Source: a candidate division CSSED10-310 bacterium
Lineage (GTDB): Bacteria; CSSED10-310; JAFGJC01
NCBI GenBank assembly: GCA_016927905.1
Contig: JAFGLW010000024.1
Span: 1-64,000, forward strand
Reading direction: 5' to 3'
Length of the DNA stretch: 64,000 nt
Shown here in pieces: positions 28,720-36,968 of this stretch. Every line of letters starts with the position of its first letter. The first letter of the stretch is position 1. The notes below the pieces were generated by a model, which did no database searches, was not told the DNA's origin, and worked only from the letters and a program-made list of their open reading frames with translations. Made by a program: the position numbers and the translations under genes.

Positions 28720-30669
28720 TCAGAGTTCCCGCTCGGTTATCAGGATCGTGCCGAGAAGTGTCATATCTTTATCATACACCCGATCGCTGCGGGTGATGGG
28801 TACCCGTTCCCTGGGTGAGCCTTCCGGGTACAATCCCAGTTCCAGACGGTAATGGCCGGCATGAATGTCATCGGGAACGTGAAACAGATGCTCGTGGGCA
28901 ATGAATGTCCCGGGAACCCACATGCTGCTGAATTTACCATTCACCGAAAGCAGATGATCCGCCTGGAAGAAATCCTTGCGGCTGATGCCGAATTTCCTGC
29001 GAAGGGGGGATGTTGCGGGGCCGGAATCGCTTTCTCTGGAAAAATGAAGGCCGACTTTGAGATTCATGACGGTCTGATCCAGAGATCGCCAGAAAGACCG
29101 GAACAGGACTTCTCCTTCCAGCACCCAGGATTCCGGAATGATTTCATATCCCAGAAGAACCAGTTTGCTGCCGAAAACCACCTTCTGAGGCCATTCCTCA
29201 AGCCATGTTCTGGATATCTTGAATCCCAGTTTCCTGGAATCTCGTGAGGCCGGATCGATATCAATTGGCCGTATGGTATGCGATGGCTCCAAAACCACCT
29301 TGATCAATTCTTCCGACCTGGTCTCGGGTAGCGGAAATTCCAGTGTCTCCCAGTCGGTCGATTCCAGTTTAAACGGAATTGGATCGAAGGAATTGATTCC
29401 GATTTGCCCCGAAGACGGAGCTCCGGGTAAAGCCGTCTTGCGCAACTGCATCAAAAGGAATTTTTCCGACGGGGAACGGTGAAAAAAGAGAACTGAGCGG
29501 TCGGTGCACCACCGGAAATGCCGTTCTTCCAGTTCGGGTGAATACCATCCCGGCATCCGACCGAGGATCTCGTCGGTGGCATGTGCCGTGTTTTTGGCTT
29601 TTAAAACCGGTTTCCATCCCATGCCGGGACAGTTCAGGCAGGCTTCGGGAAGATTGTTTTTGAGAATGTTCAGCCTGAGTTCCGAGAAGGTCCGGCCAAA
29701 CCAGATTTCCCGGAAAGCGTTGCCCTTTCCGATATTCCCAGCCGCCGGCAATCCCGCACAACAAGGTCGGACATCACCGTTGGTGGTGATATACGGGGCT
29801 TTCCATAAAAATGAACAGTCTTTTCGATATTCATCCGGATTGCCAGGTGGCGGTGCGTTGCCTGAGAGAAACTGATTCAGATCGATATCGGTCGGTAAAA
29901 TCCGGGTCAACTGGTCCGGCCACAGATTCAGCCTGAATCCCTCGGATTCGGCCTCAACCAGACACCGGTAAAGTATTTCCTCAGTCAGATCCCGATGATA
30001 CAGGAAAGCGGATTGACCTTTCAGATCCTCCGATTCCTCACCCAGAGCCTGCAGGGTGACCGATTCGACTCCAAGCTTCCTGGCCAGATCGATCAGGGCC
30101 GGCAGCTCTTCTATATTGTTCCGCATGGCCACCATTGAAAAATGAAGGTGTGGAATTGATTTATTGCCACTTTCTTTCACGGTGTTCAGAGTTTGGATGT
30201 TTCGAATCAGCTGGTCGAAGTCCGCTCCGCGGATCTTTCGGTATGTCTCCCCGGTTGCGGCATCAATGGAAATGTTCATGTCCTGGAGATTCAGATCGAC
30301 GAGTTTCCGGCTCATCGGTTCATCCAGCAACTGACCGTTTGTGCAAAGGGTGACAGGTATGCCAAGAAAATCGGCATTTTCCAGGAGATGAAAAAGAAGA
30401 TCACCGGCCAGCAGCGGTTCCCCGTCACCCACCAGATCCACCCGTTCGACGTACGGGATAACACTGGTGATCAGATAATCCAGAATTTCGATATCCATTT
30501 TACGATCCGGCTCCGACCGGGATTTATTGAGCGTTTTCGGGCACATGAGACATTTGAGGTTGCAGTATGATGTCAACTCGATCTGAATGGCCTGGGGAAA
30601 CGGTATCCGGTTGCCTGACATGTAATTTTGGTATTCTTTTGAACTTTCAAGAACAAATTTTTCTGACAC
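28720..30669 (-). CDS. Radical SAM/SPASM protein with C-terminal beta-rich extension (copy 1)
   Basis: The 649-residue protein is a paralog of its downstream neighbour along the whole length. The core has CNLKCLMC (Cys36/40/43), LVGDGEPLLAG and a SPASM region (DVRPCCAGLPAAGNIG ... CLNCPGMGW). The extension has GWYSPELE...RW, SRDSRKLGF and LLGYEI. The final segment (GHYRLELGLYPEG) looks like the accessory beta-sandwich seen at the end of some glycosyltransferases. GTG start with GGGAGG eight bases upstream. It is first in the minus-strand run that continues through GT4 and recJ. Confidence 0.85.
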   Translation of the reverse strand: MSEKFVLESSKEYQNYMSGNRIPFPQAIQIELTSYCNLKCLMCPKTLNKSRSEPDRKMDIEILDYLITSVIPYVERVDLVGDGEPLLAGDLLFHLLENADFLGIPVTLCTNGQLLDEPMSRKLVDLNLQDMNISIDAATGETYRKIRGADFDQLIRNIQTLNTVKESGNKSIPHLHFSMVAMRNNIEELPALIDLARKLGVESVTLQALGEESEDLKGQSAFLYHRDLTEEILYRCLVEAESEGFRLNLWPDQLTRILPTDIDLNQFLSGNAPPPGNPDEYRKDCSFLWKAPYITTNGDVRPCCAGLPAAGNIGKGNAFREIWFGRTFSELRLNILKNNLPEACLNCPGMGWKPVLKAKNTAHATDEILGRMPGWYSPELEERHFRWCTDRSVLFFHRSPSEKFLLMQLRKTALPGAPSSGQIGINSFDPIPFKLESTDWETLEFPLPETRSEELIKVVLEPSHTIRPIDIDPASRDSRKLGFKISRTWLEEWPQKVVFGSKLVLLGYEIIPESWVLEGEVLFRSFWRSLDQTVMNLKVGLHFSRESDSGPATSPLRRKFGISRKDFFQADHLLSVNGKFSSMWVPGTFIAHEHLFHVPDDIHAGHYRLELGLYPEGSPRERVPITRSDRVYDKDMTLLGTILITEREL

Positions 30670-30738
30670 GCCGATCCTCCCTTACTGCAAAAACGGCTTC
30701 TTGGCGATGCGTGTAAACGCTTTTCACCGGGTGATAAT

Positions 30739-32619
30739 ATGCTGAAGCGGCGGATGAATCAATATCGGATATCCATTCGGTGTTTTAGATTTACGCAATC
30801 CTTCAGATCCGCTAACATGCCTGCGATGAGCGAGACATGTCAAAAATCGGCTGGATGGATAACCTGGATGGGGCTGGCTGTCCTGCTGGCCATCGCCTAT
30901 GCGATGAAAAGGCATTCAATGCCCTCCATCGATTCGATCACCGATTACTGGAATCGGGCGGCACTATACCGGGCATACAACAAGTGGCACTTGATTCTGT
31001 TGGTTCCGGCCGTTCTCAGCCTGGCATGGGCATGCTCGGGTGGATTCGGCGTGAAAAGATGTCGCGGGTTCCCTCGGGATGTGATCGGCGTACTGCCGGG
31101 ATGGCTGTTCCGGTTCGGATTTCCGGTTGCATTCACGTTGATTTCAGGTATTACCGCTTATTTCATGCTGGGCGCAACGCCCCGGGTACTGGACAGTTTC
31201 AATTATTTGTTTCAGGCAGAAAATTTTGCACGGGGTCAGCTCTATGCTCCGGTTCCGGCCGTAAAAGAATGTTTTGAATTCCCGTTTATCGTCATGCAGG
31301 ACGAGCGCTGGTACGGTTCGGTATACCCGGGATTTTCCGTGCTGCTGGCACTGGGTGTGGGGATTGGATTGCCCTGGATGGTCAATCCGGTCCTGGGTGG
31401 TCTGGGTTTATTTATGATCTACAAAGCGGGCCGGGTGTTCTTTCATGAGCGACTGGCCAGATGCGCTGTTTTGCTTCTGCTGATTTCACCCTTTTACCGA
31501 ATGATATCCGCCATTCACATGTCTCACGCCTCCGCCATGATTCTGGCGCTGGCAGGTGTGATGCTTCTGTGGAAATGGATCGTGTCCGGAAGAACGGCTC
31601 ATCCGGGGATACCCACTGCAGCCGGATTATTTCTAGGGTATGAATATATTACCCGTCCCCAAACAGCAGCAATTGTCTCCGCCCCATTTCTGTTCTATGG
31701 AGTATGGCGGTTCTTAAAGGGCGCCATCCGAATCAAGCACATTCTCTTGTTTATAATTCCCCTGTTGATTTTTTATCTGGCGATGGGCGTCTATAACCTG
31801 GAACTGACCGGCAATCCGCAACATTCTCCCCGTTACCACGTGGATCCGGCCCGCCGTCTTGGTTTCGGTGACGATCTGGGCGCGCCATTGCCTGGCGGAA
31901 ACCGAAGCGGTCACACGCCCGGCCGGGGTTTGAGCAATGTTGAAGTGCTTTTGAACCTGTGGAACAGCGACCTGTACGGATGGGGGGCCTGGGGCCCCTT
32001 CGGTTTCTGTACATTGCTTGTTCTGGCTGCGGTGGTTCTGCCGCCCTATCGGATCATTGACGGTGTTCTGGCAGGCGGTATTGTCTGCAATTGTGTTTTG
32101 TATGTTTTCTATTTTACACCGAGTCCCAATTTCGGGCCCCGCTACCTGGCGGGGATCATCCCGGCGACCGCATTTCTGACTCTCCGGGGCTGCGAAAAGC
32201 TGGTTGCCGGAACGCGTGATTATTTCGAAGATCCATCCCGGCCGGCGTTTTTCTGCCGGTTGACGGCTGTTTTCCTGATCGTGATTTCATGGGGTTTGTT
32301 CCTTCCGCTGCATACCAGCCATTACGGCATGCTGCCACCCATGACCCCGAAAACTGTCGTACCCGTATCCGTCCGGCCGGATTCAGTCGTGGTGATTCCA
32401 GAAGAGTTCTATACCATGAATATCTTTACCTGGAATTCACCCGATCTGGATGGTATTATCTTTCTCCGCGACCCGGGGGAAGCGCTCATGGAGAAACTCG
32501 GTGACGCCTACCCGCATCGCACATTTTTATATGTGATCGGATTGGACGCGAAATCAAAATGGAAATTGTCCGAGATCCAGTTTTCTGAAGACTCGCAATC
32601 GGCTCGAGGAGGGCTATGA
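30739..32619 (+). CDS. GT-C-type membrane glycosyltransferase (GT39-like)
   Basis: The 626-residue protein has about eleven hydrophobic segments and a loop early in the protein with LDSFNYLFQAENFARGQLY, matching the D-x-x-x-Y-x-x-x-A pattern of PMT/ArnT-like enzymes, which use polyprenol-phosphate sugars on the periplasmic side. The C-terminal soluble part is about 100 residues. Later starts at 30817 or 30826 (MPAMSETCQ) would remove a basic N-terminus and cannot be excluded. It overlaps the carbamoyltransferase gene by ATGA, indicating one operon. Confidence 0.8.
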   Translation: MLKRRMNQYRISIRCFRFTQSFRSANMPAMSETCQKSAGWITWMGLAVLLAIAYAMKRHSMPSIDSITDYWNRAALYRAYNKWHLILLVPAVLSLAWACSGGFGVKRCRGFPRDVIGVLPGWLFRFGFPVAFTLISGITAYFMLGATPRVLDSFNYLFQAENFARGQLYAPVPAVKECFEFPFIVMQDERWYGSVYPGFSVLLALGVGIGLPWMVNPVLGGLGLFMIYKAGRVFFHERLARCAVLLLLISPFYRMISAIHMSHASAMILALAGVMLLWKWIVSGRTAHPGIPTAAGLFLGYEYITRPQTAAIVSAPFLFYGVWRFLKGAIRIKHILLFIIPLLIFYLAMGVYNLELTGNPQHSPRYHVDPARRLGFGDDLGAPLPGGNRSGHTPGRGLSNVEVLLNLWNSDLYGWGAWGPFGFCTLLVLAAVVLPPYRIIDGVLAGGIVCNCVLYVFYFTPSPNFGPRYLAGIIPATAFLTLRGCEKLVAGTRDYFEDPSRPAFFCRLTAVFLIVISWGLFLPLHTSHYGMLPPMTPKTVVPVSVRPDSVVVIPEEFYTMNIFTWNSPDLDGIIFLRDPGEALMEKLGDAYPHRTFLYVIGLDAKSKWKLSEIQFSEDSQSARGGL

Positions 32620-34433
32620 ACATACTGGGAATATCCTGTTTTTATCATGATTCCGCCGCCGCCATGGTGGTGGACGGCAATATAATGGCTGCCGCTCAGG
32701 AAGAACGGTTTACCCGTCGAAAACATGATGCCGGGTTTCCCAAAAATGCTATTCAGTTTTGTCTCGATCACTGTAAACTCGATATCAATGATGTCGACAT
32801 CGTGTCATTTTACGATAAACCCTTCACCAAGTTTGAGCGTATCCTGGAAACCTATCTTTCGTTTGCTCCCCTGGGTATCAGTTCCTTTGTCAAAGCCATG
32901 CCGTTATGGCTGAAACAAAAACTGATGATACCCAATCTGATCCGGAAAGAGCTGGGGTATGAGGGGGAGATGATATTCCCCGAGCATCACGAATCTCATG
33001 CCGCGTCCGCCTTTTTCCCTTCGCCTTTCGAACGGGCCGCCTTTATCACAATGGACGGAGTCGGGGAGTGGACCACGACATCCTATGGAACTGGGCGTGG
33101 AAATCGGATAAAAATTCTCTCTGAAATTCATTTTCCGCATTCACTGGGACTTTTATATTCCGCGTTTACCTATTTCACGGGATTCAAGGTGAACTCCGGA
33201 GAATACAAAGTGATGGGACTGGCTCCATACGGCGAACCGAAATACGTGCAGATAATCAAGGATGAACTCATTGATATCAAAGCCGACGGATCATTTCGCC
33301 TGAACATGGAATATTTCAATTATTGCACGGGTCTGACCATGACCAATTCGAAATTCGACCGGCTTTTTGACGGTCCCCCTCGAAAATCGGAATCGAAGAT
33401 CACGCAGCGCGAGATGGACCTGGCAAGATCGGTGCAGGAGGTGACCGAGGAGATCATGCTGCGAACGTCCCGTCATGTTCATTCCCTGACCGGGGAACGC
33501 AATCTGTGTCTGGCTGGAGGTGTTGCGCTGAATTGTGTGGGTAATGGAAGAATTCTGCGGGAAGGTCCGTTCGAATCGATCTGGATTCAGCCGGCTGCCG
33601 GAGATGCCGGCGGGGCTCTCGGTGCCGCCCTGTTCGCATGGACCCAGTTTCTGGACAATCCCCGGCAACCCGACGGCAATGGAGATGCCCAGAAAGGATC
33701 GTATCTGGGTCCGGAATTTTCACCTGATGCGATCGCAGGGTACCTGGACGAAAAAGGATATCCCTACAGCCGGATACCCATGGAAAAAATCCCGGATCAC
33801 GCGGCGGATCTGATCGGCAACCAGAAAGTTCTGGGATGGTTTCAGGGCAGAATGGAATTCGGACCGAGAGCGCTCGGCAACCGATCGATCCTGGGTGACG
33901 CCAGATCCCCCAAAATGCAGAAACTCATCAATCTTAAAATCAAATTCAGGGAAAGTTTCCGCCCGTTTGCACCCTCCGTTCTGATGGAACGCATCGGGGA
34001 TTACTTTGAAATTGACTGTGAGAGTCCCTATATGCTGCTCGTTGCCTACGTCAGATCAGCAATAAGAAGAAAAATGACACCGGAGGAAATCGAACTGTTC
34101 GGGATCGATAAACTCAATGTGGTCAGATCATCAATACCAGCCGTCACCCATGTTGATTATTCCGCGCGGATTCAAAGTGTCGACGGCAAACACAATCCGT
34201 TCTATTATCGGCTTTTGAAGGCATTCGAACAGAAAACCGGATGCGGCGTCATCATCAATACGTCGTTCAATGTCAGGGGCGAACCGATCGTATGTACACC
34301 CGAAGACGCTTACATTTGTTTTATGCGCACGGAAATGGACTATCTCATCATGGGAGATTGCATCCTGGACAAATCGGTGCAGCCAGAACTGAAAGAAGCC
34401 AAAGACTGGCGCGAGGAGTTTCAGTTGGATTAG
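32616..34433 (+). CDS. Carbamoyltransferase, NodU/CmcH family
   Basis: The 605-residue protein has the Kae1-like N-terminal domain (MNILGISCFYHDSAAAMV, AAQEERFTRRKHD, HHESHAASAFFPSPF) and the C-terminal domain (GRMEFGPRALGNRSILGD, CGVIINTSFNVRGEPIVCTP). Family members transfer carbamoyl from carbamoyl phosphate via carbamoyl-adenylate to hydroxyl groups of sugars, Nod factors or antibiotics. Conserved His pairs in HHESHAA mark the metal site. GAGGAGGG precedes the ATG, which overlaps the GT-C gene. Here it probably decorates a glycan. The acceptor is unknown. Confidence 0.93.
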   Translation: MNILGISCFYHDSAAAMVVDGNIMAAAQEERFTRRKHDAGFPKNAIQFCLDHCKLDINDVDIVSFYDKPFTKFERILETYLSFAPLGISSFVKAMPLWLKQKLMIPNLIRKELGYEGEMIFPEHHESHAASAFFPSPFERAAFITMDGVGEWTTTSYGTGRGNRIKILSEIHFPHSLGLLYSAFTYFTGFKVNSGEYKVMGLAPYGEPKYVQIIKDELIDIKADGSFRLNMEYFNYCTGLTMTNSKFDRLFDGPPRKSESKITQREMDLARSVQEVTEEIMLRTSRHVHSLTGERNLCLAGGVALNCVGNGRILREGPFESIWIQPAAGDAGGALGAALFAWTQFLDNPRQPDGNGDAQKGSYLGPEFSPDAIAGYLDEKGYPYSRIPMEKIPDHAADLIGNQKVLGWFQGRMEFGPRALGNRSILGDARSPKMQKLINLKIKFRESFRPFAPSVLMERIGDYFEIDCESPYMLLVAYVRSAIRRKMTPEEIELFGIDKLNVVRSSIPAVTHVDYSARIQSVDGKHNPFYYRLLKAFEQKTGCGVIINTSFNVRGEPIVCTPEDAYICFMRTEMDYLIMGDCILDKSVQPELKEAKDWREEFQLD

Positions 34434-34452
34434 GGATTGAAGGAGAACCCGA

Positions 34453-34905
34453 TTGAGTCTGATAAAAGATGTGTTGACGGATCTTAAAAAAATCGATCAG
34501 GGACCCGTAATTATGCGGAAGTTCGGACTGGTCCTGGGTCTGGTCTTCCTGGTGTTCGCAATGCTGATCTGGTTTAAGCACCGGCATGAATCTCCCGCAA
34601 TCACACCTTCTGCATATCTTTTCATGTCTGTTGCCGCAGTGAGTGTCATATTCGCTTTTTTACATCCGAAAAGCCTGAAGCCTGTCAACACAGTTTCAGT
34701 TTTCATCGCCATGGTCATCGGGTGGCTCATGACCCGGGTGATACTGGCAGTCACGTTCTATGCCGTCTTCACGCCCATCGGCCTGACGATGAGGTTGTTC
34801 GGGAAAGACAGTATGGACCGGAAATTCAATTCAAATTCTGAAACCTATTGGAAAAAGCGGTCCGATGAACCGTATAATCCCGAACGGTCCAGAAGGCTTT
34901 TTTGA
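34453..34905 (+). CDS. SxtJ-like small membrane protein
   Basis: The 150-residue protein has about three hydrophobic segments and a C-terminal block (TPIGLTMRLFGKDSMDRKF, then SETYWKKR) that matches my memory of the SxtJ family, commonly encoded beside NodU-type carbamoyltransferases. The start is TTG, with AAGGAG upstream. It follows the carbamoyltransferase by 19 bases. Its biochemical role is not established; its conserved pairing suggests it anchors or serves the carbamoyltransferase at the membrane. Confidence 0.8.
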   Translation: MSLIKDVLTDLKKIDQGPVIMRKFGLVLGLVFLVFAMLIWFKHRHESPAITPSAYLFMSVAAVSVIFAFLHPKSLKPVNTVSVFIAMVIGWLMTRVILAVTFYAVFTPIGLTMRLFGKDSMDRKFNSNSETYWKKRSDEPYNPERSRRLF

Positions 34906-34928
34906 CACCAATGTGAGGGATTGAACAA

Positions 34929-35090
34929 ATGGGAGCATCCACATCGATATTGAAGGAATTCTGGGAGTTTTTGAAGCATTCCAAACGATGGTGGTTATTG
35001 CCGATCATCGTCATTCTGGGATTATTGAGCATATTCATCGTTCTGACGGAAAGCTCCGCGGTTTTCCCGATGATCTATGCAATTTTTTAA
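34929..35090 (+). CDS. DUF5989-like small membrane protein
   Basis: A 53-residue frame with ATG at 34929 and GAGGGA eight bases upstream encodes an amphipathic start (EFWEFLKHSKRWW), one membrane segment (LLPIIVILGLLSIFIVL) and the end TESSAVFPMIYAIF. This matches the short DUF5989 family that usually follows SxtJ and NodU-type genes. It lies 23 bases after the SxtJ-like gene. The stop is 19 bases from the end of the convergent TPR gene. Function is unknown. Confidence 0.82.
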   Translation: MGASTSILKEFWEFLKHSKRWWLLPIIVILGLLSIFIVLTESSAVFPMIYAIF

Positions 35091-35109
35091 ATCTCCCGGC
35101 TCGTTTCCG

Positions 35110-36102
35110 TCAATCCATGTCCGGTAGCTGGTACATCGACAGCTTCGACTCGATTTTCCGGATCTGTTCCTGGATATCCTTCTCGTTTTCAGCGTATGGA
35201 TTTTCGCGCAGGTACAGGGAATACTGGTCGCGTGCGTCTGCAAGCCGATTCATGTGAACATAAGTGTTTGCCAGCATCAAACGGTGATTCTTCGAGATCG
35301 CCGGATTGAACATCATGCCCTGAGACAACTCAAACTCCGCCTTCTCCCACTGCTCCATTCGATAATAACTTTCGCCCAGAGCCAGGTGGGATTTCGGAAT
35401 TCCCGGATCCAACTCGACCGCCTGCCTCAGCAACTCCTCCGACTTCTCATAATTGCCGTTCTGATTCAGGTGGATACCATGATTCAGCAGCGGCAGAGGA
35501 TCCGCCGGGTTGAGTGTTGCGGCCGTTTCGAACGCCGCGGCCGCTTCTTCAAACCGGAACATTTTCAGCAAGACAATTCCTCTGCCGGTGTATGCCCGGG
35601 AAAAAGAACCGTCTTGCGCAATCGACTTATCGAAAGCCTTGAGCGCTTTGTCGATTTTTTCTTTTTCAATGTATTTCATTCCTTTGTTGAAATGCTTCAA
35701 AGCAGAGGGGAGAATGCGGTGATCCATCGGGAGATAAAAATCGGAAAGGCCGGCACGGGTCAATCTCGATCCCGGCTGGATATCGCTGAAATTGATGTCC
35801 CGGTAAATGGTGCTGCGCGGACTGGGTCCCGTTATCGAAACTTCAAAAACCTGTTCCTGATAACCATGTTTGGTCGCATGCAGTTCGAATAGTCCTTTGG
35901 GGAGACCGGAAATACGGTACGCCCCGTTTCGATCGGAGTAATCCCGGCCATATTCCCGACGCTGGATGTCGATGAGCCGGATCAGCACATCCGGCAGCAG
36001 TTGGCCGTCGGGTGCGTAAACAGTTCCTTCCAGGGTGTATGCTTGGGTCATGGTTGGTATCACCGCCAGCAATACCAGAATCCGCACCAAACCGATTTTC
36101 AT
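35110..36102 (-). CDS. Exported TPR protein with carboxypeptidase-regulatory-like domain
   Basis: The 330-residue product has a signal peptide (ending about TMTQAY), a CarboxypepD-regulatory-like beta-sandwich (about 22-100: LEGTVYAPDGQLLPDVLIRL, then NGAYRISGLPKG) and five or so tetratricopeptide repeats (about 135-320, e.g. FNKGMKYIEKEKIDKALKAF). It is probably periplasmic and binds other proteins. The ATG at 36102 with GAGGA eight bases upstream is preferred to one five codons earlier. It is transcribed divergently from the zinc-ribbon protein gene. Specific function unknown. Confidence 0.8.
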   Translation of the reverse strand: MKIGLVRILVLLAVIPTMTQAYTLEGTVYAPDGQLLPDVLIRLIDIQRREYGRDYSDRNGAYRISGLPKGLFELHATKHGYQEQVFEVSITGPSPRSTIYRDINFSDIQPGSRLTRAGLSDFYLPMDHRILPSALKHFNKGMKYIEKEKIDKALKAFDKSIAQDGSFSRAYTGRGIVLLKMFRFEEAAAAFETAATLNPADPLPLLNHGIHLNQNGNYEKSEELLRQAVELDPGIPKSHLALGESYYRMEQWEKAEFELSQGMMFNPAISKNHRLMLANTYVHMNRLADARDQYSLYLRENPYAENEKDIQEQIRKIESKLSMYQLPDMD

Positions 36103-36178
36103 GTCGATTCTCCTCAAGGGATGGGAGTTCCCTGTCTGGAAAGCTTAGAAATCGAGGAGCCGGTTGTCAACAGAGTGG

Positions 36179-36193
36179 TTCCGGTAACCGGAA
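36179..36193. repeat. Short palindrome in divergent promoter region (possible operator)
   Basis: TTCCGGT-A-ACCGGAA is a perfect 7-bp inverted repeat around one central base. It lies between the divergent starts at 36102 and 36246 and eight bases before a TTGACG hexamer. A palindrome of this length may arise by chance in this GC range, so an operator role is only a suggestion. Confidence 0.3.
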
Positions 36194-36200
36194 GGTCCGC

Positions 36201-36228
36201 TTGACGTTTCGGAGAAACCGGATAATAG
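36201..36228 (+). promoter_or_regulatory. Possible promoter of the zinc-ribbon/SAF gene
   Basis: TTGACG (36201-36206) is followed after 16 bases by TAATAG (36223-36228). The -35 is good and the -10 moderate. The coding start at 36246 would be about 10 bases after the transcript start, leaving room for only the GGAGGT ribosome site. Confidence 0.35.
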
Positions 36229-36245
36229 TATGGTTGGAGGTCCGG

Positions 36246-36968
36246 ATGAAGGAAATTTTTCATTGTTCGAATTGTGGTGCCATTCTTGAAAACCCCGATG
36301 ACTCCTGTGCCCAGTGTGGTTATCAGAGGGAATCGTCGTTCCATAAACAGACCTTATGCCGGGTGATTCTGACCAATCCCGGGAAAAATCCTGCACGCGT
36401 CTTTCTTCTGCTGAATCTGCAGACCGGACTCAACCGCTCCAAATGGCAGGATATCGTTCGGAACATTCCGGCAATGATTTTTGAAACAACCGATTGCCGG
36501 GCGGCGAAAAACCTGGCTGCCCGGATCGAACAGGCGGGCGGGATGGCGGCGGTTGAATACAGCACCGGTTCCGGATCGGATACCCACGGAATGGAACCGG
36601 AAGCGGTAAAACCGTCCCCACCCGTTCAAAAAACCATCGGGAGGCTGATACCGATCATCATAGTGGTTCTGGCGTTGCTGGGGCCGCTGTTTTCGAAATT
36701 CGATTTCGAGTCGTTGAAGGAATTCAAGCAGCATTTTCGCGATATCCTGGAACAAAACCAGTCGGGTGGATTCGATACCGTTCGGATCATTATAGCTTCC
36801 AGGGACATCCAGGCCGGTGAAACCATCACCATGGACATGCTCCGTTCCGTCCCCATTGAACGCGAAAAAGCTCCTGATGGCGCAGTGGCTCCGTTGAATG
36901 TCGAATCCCTGATCGGACAGTCTGTTCCCCGGGAGATTCCGAACGGATCGATCATCATTCTCAATTAA
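36246..36968 (+). CDS. Zinc-ribbon / L7-L12-CTD-like / TM / SAF-domain protein
   Basis: The 240-residue protein combines four parts: an N-terminal zinc ribbon (CSNCG ... CAQCG, about 7-27); a region (about 38-105) that lines up without gaps with the C-terminal domain of ribosomal protein L7/L12 (VILTNPGKN, TGL, DIVRNIPA, IEQAGG); one membrane segment (about 133-150); and a C-terminal SAF domain (IIASRDIQAGETITMDML, about 180-240) like those of CpaB/FlgA. With this topology the ribbon would be cytosolic and the SAF domain periplasmic, or reversed. GGAGGT precedes the ATG. I know of no characterised protein with this arrangement. Its 3' end overlaps the Omp85 gene by 4 bases. Confidence 0.75.
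   Translation: MKEIFHCSNCGAILENPDDSCAQCGYQRESSFHKQTLCRVILTNPGKNPARVFLLLNLQTGLNRSKWQDIVRNIPAMIFETTDCRAAKNLAARIEQAGGMAAVEYSTGSGSDTHGMEPEAVKPSPPVQKTIGRLIPIIIVVLALLGPLFSKFDFESLKEFKQHFRDILEQNQSGGFDTVRIIIASRDIQAGETITMDMLRSVPIEREKAPDGAVAPLNVESLIGQSVPREIPNGSIIILN

Noticed and set aside
35110..36102. Plus-strand open frames opposite the exported TPR gene
   Set aside because: They have no ribosome sites and the minus-strand frame has a signal peptide and clear repeat pattern.
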